A DNA stretch of 64,000 nt from Candidatus Villigracilis affinis (GTDB lineage Bacteria; Chloroflexota; Anaerolineae; Anaerolineales; Villigracilaceae): the NCBI GenBank assembly GCA_016718275.1, contig JADKEA010000008.1:1-64000 (forward strand). Direction: 5' to 3'. Positions within the stretch are counted from its first letter, which is position 1. Each line of letters starts with the position of its first letter. Below, piece after piece: positions 60,456 through 64,000 of this stretch. The position numbers and the translations under genes are program-made. The notes below the pieces were generated by a model, which saw only the letters and a program-made list of their open reading frames with translations, ran no database searches and was not told the DNA's origin.

Positions 60456-62381
60456 ATGATGAAACCAGAACAAATCGAAATCAAACTTGACCGAATCCTT
60501 TTAAAGGTACAGAAACCCGGTCGGTATGTGGGTGGTGAGCTCAACATCACCGTCAAAGATTGGGAAACAGCCCGCACAAAGGTCGCCCTTGTCTTTCCCG
60601 ATATTTACGACATCGGCGTATCAAATGTTGGATTGAAGATCCTGTACGACCAGATCAATCAGCGGGAGGATGCGCTGGCCGAACGCGCCTACGCACCCTG
60701 GGTGGATATGGAAGCGCTGATGCGCGAGCATGGGATTCCACTCTACACCCTCGAATCAAAACAACCCCTAGCCTGCTTCGACTTAATCGGCTTTACTCTC
60801 CCCTACGAGACTCTCTACACAAATACCCTCAACATTCTCGACCTCGCAGGCATTCCCGTCCGCTCAAGCGAACGAGATGAAAGCCACCCCATCATCATCG
60901 CCGGTGGACATGCCGCCACCAACCCCGAGCCCATGCATGCCTTCATTGACGCATTTGTCATTGGCGAGGGCGAAGAAGTGATACATGATGTGGTCAATGC
61001 CATCCAGAAATTCAAATCCGCTCCGAATTACAAGAGAGATGAATTACTAGTTGCACTGGCTCAGATATCGGGTGTGTATGTGCCGAAATTCTACGAAACT
61101 ACCTACCTTGAAGATGGGACCGTGGCGAACACCCTGCCTACCATCCCTGAAGCGCCCAAATTGGTAAACAAACGCATCGTAGCCAAACTACTTCCGCCGC
61201 CCGTCAAATTCATCGTGCCGAATGTTGAAGTGATCCACAATCGCGTTTCGGTGGAGATCATGCGGGGATGCACCCGCGGGTGTAGATTCTGTCAGGCGGG
61301 TATGATCACGCGTCCCGTTAGAGAAAGAAGCGTTCAAGAGGTGGTGGATGCCGCCGATGCAGCGGTCCGCTCTACGGGGTTTGAAGAACTCGCGCTAATG
61401 TCGCTCTCGTCATCTGACTACACCTACATCAACGAACTGGTGGATGCGATCAGCAAACGCTTTGAAGGACGCAAGCTGTCCGTCAACTTGCCGTCGCTGC
61501 GCATTGAATCTGTTTCTGTTGATCTGATGGACAAACTCAAACAGCATCGCACAGGTGGGTTTACACTCGCCCCCGAAGCCGCCAGCGAACGGATGCGCCG
61601 CATTATCAACAAGTTCATTCCCGACGAAGAGATCCTCAACACCACCCGCGATATTTACAGCCGCGGCTGGACGACGATCAAACTGTATTTCATGATCGGA
61701 CATCCGAGCGAAACGCTGGAAGATGTACAAGCCATTGTAGACCTGTGCAGGCGCGTCATTGACGAAGGCCGAAAGGTGGCGGGCTGGAAAGTGAAACTGC
61801 ATGCGGGTGTCAGCACCTTCGTGCCGAAACCGCAGACCCCGTTCCAATGGGTGGCCTGCGATACACGCGAGAATATTCTCGAAAAGCAGGCGTTGTTGAA
61901 ACGCCAACTTTTGAAAGATAAAAGCATCAAATTGAGCTGGACCAAACCCGAAGACTCTTTGCTCGAAGCCTGGCTTTCGCGCGGTGACCGAAGAATGTCT
62001 GAAGTCATTTACACGGCGTGGAAGAACGGCGCAAAATTCGATGCCTGGGATGAAGCCAAGAAGCAGGAAGCCTGGCTGCCCGCCTTCGAAGAGCACGGAC
62101 TCGACCCTGCGTTTTACACACACCGCCAGCGCCGCACGGATGAAGTCTTCCCGTGGGAACACATCACCGCCGCTGTGCGCAAGAACTTCCTGTTCCAGGA
62201 TTTCCGTCAATCACTCGAAGGCCAGATCCGCGTGGACTGTCGTTTGAATTGTTTTGCCTGCGGCATTCTGCCGACATTCGCCAACCTGCGCCGCGAAAAT
62301 CCAGGCGAAGGCTGGAAATGCCCGGACGTAAAATCTCCCGTTTCAAAGGTCAATATTGAATTGCCTGTCATGGGCGATTAA
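60456..62381 (+). CDS. Radical SAM protein of the TIGR03960 type
   Basis: The 641-residue protein has a B12-binding-like N-terminal domain (KVALVFPDIYDIGVSNVGLK). A radical SAM core follows with Cys272, Cys276 and Cys279 in EIMRGCTRGCRFCQAGMI. A C-terminal Cys pattern (DCRLNCFACGILPTFANL) is also seen. In many bacteria this protein is fused to, or encoded beside, a DUF2344 domain. It is thought to modify RNA or protein, but the reaction is unknown. The DUF2344 protein here is encoded two genes downstream, after a DinB-like gene. Confidence 0.88.
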   Translation: MMKPEQIEIKLDRILLKVQKPGRYVGGELNITVKDWETARTKVALVFPDIYDIGVSNVGLKILYDQINQREDALAERAYAPWVDMEALMREHGIPLYTLESKQPLACFDLIGFTLPYETLYTNTLNILDLAGIPVRSSERDESHPIIIAGGHAATNPEPMHAFIDAFVIGEGEEVIHDVVNAIQKFKSAPNYKRDELLVALAQISGVYVPKFYETTYLEDGTVANTLPTIPEAPKLVNKRIVAKLLPPPVKFIVPNVEVIHNRVSVEIMRGCTRGCRFCQAGMITRPVRERSVQEVVDAADAAVRSTGFEELALMSLSSSDYTYINELVDAISKRFEGRKLSVNLPSLRIESVSVDLMDKLKQHRTGGFTLAPEAASERMRRIINKFIPDEEILNTTRDIYSRGWTTIKLYFMIGHPSETLEDVQAIVDLCRRVIDEGRKVAGWKVKLHAGVSTFVPKPQTPFQWVACDTRENILEKQALLKRQLLKDKSIKLSWTKPEDSLLEAWLSRGDRRMSEVIYTAWKNGAKFDAWDEAKKQEAWLPAFEEHGLDPAFYTHRQRRTDEVFPWEHITAAVRKNFLFQDFRQSLEGQIRVDCRLNCFACGILPTFANLRRENPGEGWKCPDVKSPVSKVNIELPVMGD

Positions 62382-62395
62382 TAAAATCGCCTATT

Positions 62396-62920
62396 ATGAA
62401 TAAGGTTATTTTCCTTTCACGCCTTTTACAGGAAAGAGACAAGTTCGAACTGCTCCTGAACCGAGTCGGTTTTTCGCGCCGAATGACTACGAAGGGCGTA
62501 TCTGGAAAGCTATCGATCAAGGATCTGCTCGCGGATGTACTCGCCCGCGAGCAATTCATCGCAGACCGCCTGAACGAGATTCTGCACGGGGATGTGTATT
62601 CGCCCAGTGTTTCTCATCGCTCGCTCGAAAATTTCGAGAGCGATAACGGCTACCCAGACTACGAATCAACTCTCTTTGAAAAAGAAAACAGCCGCTACAG
62701 CGTGGCGTCCAAATACAGGAATATCGGGGTGGATGACATCGTGGAGCAGGAGATCGCCACGTATGGGAATATCCTCGCCGCGTTCGAAAAGCTCACCCAT
62801 GACCAGTGCCTTGACCATGATCTCTATCACCGCACAGCCGAGCACACTTATAAATCCTACCGCCGAACCAGTATCGAGATCAATCACTGGCTTCAATCCA
62901 TTGCCCCGGAATCATACTAA
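62396..62920 (+). CDS. DinB/DfsB-like helical-bundle protein
   Basis: The 174-residue protein is mostly helical, with SIKDLLADVLAREQFIADRL and an end containing YKSYRRTSIEINHWLQSIAP. The layout resembles the ClbS/DfsB branch of DinB-like four-helix bundles. The metal-ligand His triad is not certain. It sits 14 bases after the radical SAM gene and 2 bases before the DUF2344 gene, so it is in the operon. A role with either partner is not known. Confidence 0.55.
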   Translation: MNKVIFLSRLLQERDKFELLLNRVGFSRRMTTKGVSGKLSIKDLLADVLAREQFIADRLNEILHGDVYSPSVSHRSLENFESDNGYPDYESTLFEKENSRYSVASKYRNIGVDDIVEQEIATYGNILAAFEKLTHDQCLDHDLYHRTAEHTYKSYRRTSIEINHWLQSIAPESY

Positions 62921-62922
62921 AC

Positions 62923-63543
62923 ATGCGAATACGCATCACATTTACCAAACAAGGCGCACTGCGCTACACGGGTCATCTTGACCTGCACAGATTATGGGAG
63001 CGCGCCATGCGCCGCGCGGAGTTGCCCATTGCTTACTCCCAGGGATTTCACCCGCAACCCAAAATGAGCCTAGCCGCTGCCCTGCCGCTGGGTTTTTCTT
63101 CGCTTTGCGAAATGCTGGATGTGCGTCTCAACGAAGAGATTCCCGTTGAAGAGATCAGACTACGGTTGAAGGACAACCTGCCAACCGATATTCAGGTAAC
63201 GAACGTGGAAAGCGTTGACGAACGCGCGCCCGCTTTGCAGACACAAGTCCTCTCAGCGGAGTATCATGTCCAATTGACAGAACCAGTTGACGGGTCCGAT
63301 CTGAAGCGCAGGGTCGAGGAATTGATCCAATCTGAATCGCTGCCGCGTGAACGTCGCGGAAAATTCTACGATTTGCGTCCGCTCGTCGAAGTTCTGACCG
63401 TTGATACGGAAACATCCACCCTGCAAATGAAACTCACCGCGCGCGAAGGCGCAACAGGCCGCCCCGATGAAGTGTTGACCGCGCTGGGAATCGAGCCTGA
63501 GTATGCGCGCGTGGAGAGAACGCGCTTAATTTTTCAGGAATAA
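62923..63543 (+). CDS. DUF2344 (TIGR03936) protein
   Basis: The 206-residue protein matches the start and middle of the family: RIRITFTKQGALRYTGHLDL, HRLWERAMRRAELPIAYSQG, and FHPQPKMSLAAALPLGFSSL. It is nearly always found fused to or beside a TIGR03960 radical SAM protein and often near ribosomal or RNase genes. It probably acts with the radical SAM protein encoded upstream. The biochemical function is unknown. Confidence 0.88.
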   Translation: MRIRITFTKQGALRYTGHLDLHRLWERAMRRAELPIAYSQGFHPQPKMSLAAALPLGFSSLCEMLDVRLNEEIPVEEIRLRLKDNLPTDIQVTNVESVDERAPALQTQVLSAEYHVQLTEPVDGSDLKRRVEELIQSESLPRERRGKFYDLRPLVEVLTVDTETSTLQMKLTAREGATGRPDEVLTALGIEPEYARVERTRLIFQE

Positions 63544-63554
63544 GGAGAAGTCAA

Positions 63555-64000
63555 ATGGCCCTGATCGTTTCGTTGTTCTTTGGTTTTGTTCCAATGTTTT
63601 TATTTGCAGCATTCGTGTACTGGCTGGACCGCTACGAAAAGGAGCCCAAACTCCTGCTCGGCGCGGCTTTTTTTTGGGGAGTGGTAATTGCGGCGGGCGG
63701 GTCGTATATTCTCAATACGGCTTTTGGCATTGGCATTTTCATGTTCACAGGCTCCGAAGGCGCCGCGGACTTTGGCACGACCTCCATTGTTGCGCCCATC
63801 ATTGAGGAGTTTCTCAAAGGCCTCGCCGTGGCAATCGTTTTCTTCTTGTTTCGCAAGGAATTCGACACCATTCTTGATGGCATTATCTACGGTGGCATCG
63901 TTGCACTTGGGTTTGCCGCCACGGAAAACACGCTCTACATTTATCGCAATGGCTATCAGGAAGGCGGCTGGGGCGGTTTGATCCTGCTTGTTTTCATCCG
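63555..64000 (+). CDS. PrsW-family intramembrane metalloprotease, cut by the window end
   Basis: The visible 148 residues show hydrophobic helices (IVSLFFGFVPMFLFAAFVYW and others) and PrsW motifs: YEKEPKLLLGAAFFWGVV, IVAPIIEEFLKGLAVAIVFF (Glu pair), and DGIIYGGIVALGFAATENTL. PrsW proteins cleave anti-sigma factors in the membrane. A taaggaga ribosome binding site precedes the ATG. The C-terminus lies beyond base 64000. Confidence 0.88.
   Translation, partial: MALIVSLFFGFVPMFLFAAFVYWLDRYEKEPKLLLGAAFFWGVVIAAGGSYILNTAFGIGIFMFTGSEGAADFGTTSIVAPIIEEFLKGLAVAIVFFLFRKEFDTILDGIIYGGIVALGFAATENTLYIYRNGYQEGGWGGLILLVFI

Noticed and set aside
61410..62210. 266-residue minus-strand frame inside the radical SAM gene
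   Set aside because: It is the antisense of a well-supported gene and resembles no family.

Overview
The window looks like a chromosomal segment of a Chloroflexota bacterium, most likely of the Anaerolineae. This placement is inferred from protein style: a solute-binding lipoprotein with a Thr-Glu-Ala-Pro repeat linker, a radical SAM (TIGR03960 type) and DUF2344 (TIGR03936 type) gene pair, many CPBP-family membrane proteases, and leaderless-looking genes. No rRNA, tRNA, CRISPR array or insertion sequence was recognised.

Region 1-16 kb is a gene graveyard with a few intact genes. It holds relics of a sugar mutarotase-like gene, a xylulokinase, a UPF0316 fragment, a frameshifted ABC exporter (permease plus an ATPase with an in-frame stop), and frameshifted GNAT, esterase and TetR genes. 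Between them lie an intact nitroreductase, transglutaminase-like protein, CPBP protease, alpha/beta hydrolase and a MacB/FtsX-like exporter. Most lesions are single-base indels, so either real decay or residual assembly error is possible.

Region 8-31 kb is an accessory block of small membrane proteins, CPBP proteases, hydrolases and a MoxR/DUF58/DUF4129 operon. It carries seven copies of a conserved two-hairpin intergenic element that ends as a Rho-independent terminator. In five copies a -10-like box follows the T-tract at a nearly fixed distance. The MoxR block is bracketed by direct repeats, each a membrane-protein tail, a YciI-like gene and a hydrolase start, which records a past duplication or recombination.

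Region 31.7-54.5 kb is metabolic. It begins with YjbQ (plus a partial second copy), a PepD dipeptidase and a PfpI-type protein. Next comes an ABC importer of the polyamine/aminoethylphosphonate/iron class with a phosphatase-superfamily enzyme, then a PiT phosphate permease with its PhoU-like partner. A MttB-family methyltransferase, a PfkB-like kinase whose catalytic Asp reads Ala, and two dimethylglycine/sarcosine dehydrogenase-like flavoproteins surround a DeoR regulator and a CBS protein. These last two are expressed from a symmetric bidirectional promoter. The block ends with a choline-kinase-like phosphotransferase, a class II aldolase, a HisC-like aminotransferase and a HAD phosphatase. 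Together they suggest uptake and demethylation of an N-methylated compound, followed by phosphorylation, deamination and aldol cleavage. The substrate is unknown, and this is the best candidate for an undescribed pathway.

Region 54.6-64 kb is ordinary: a GT-C-like membrane protein, a NUDIX hydrolase, a serine beta-lactamase-like lipoprotein, an ankyrin protein, a bactofilin-like membrane protein, the radical SAM/DinB/DUF2344 operon and a PrsW protease cut by the window end.
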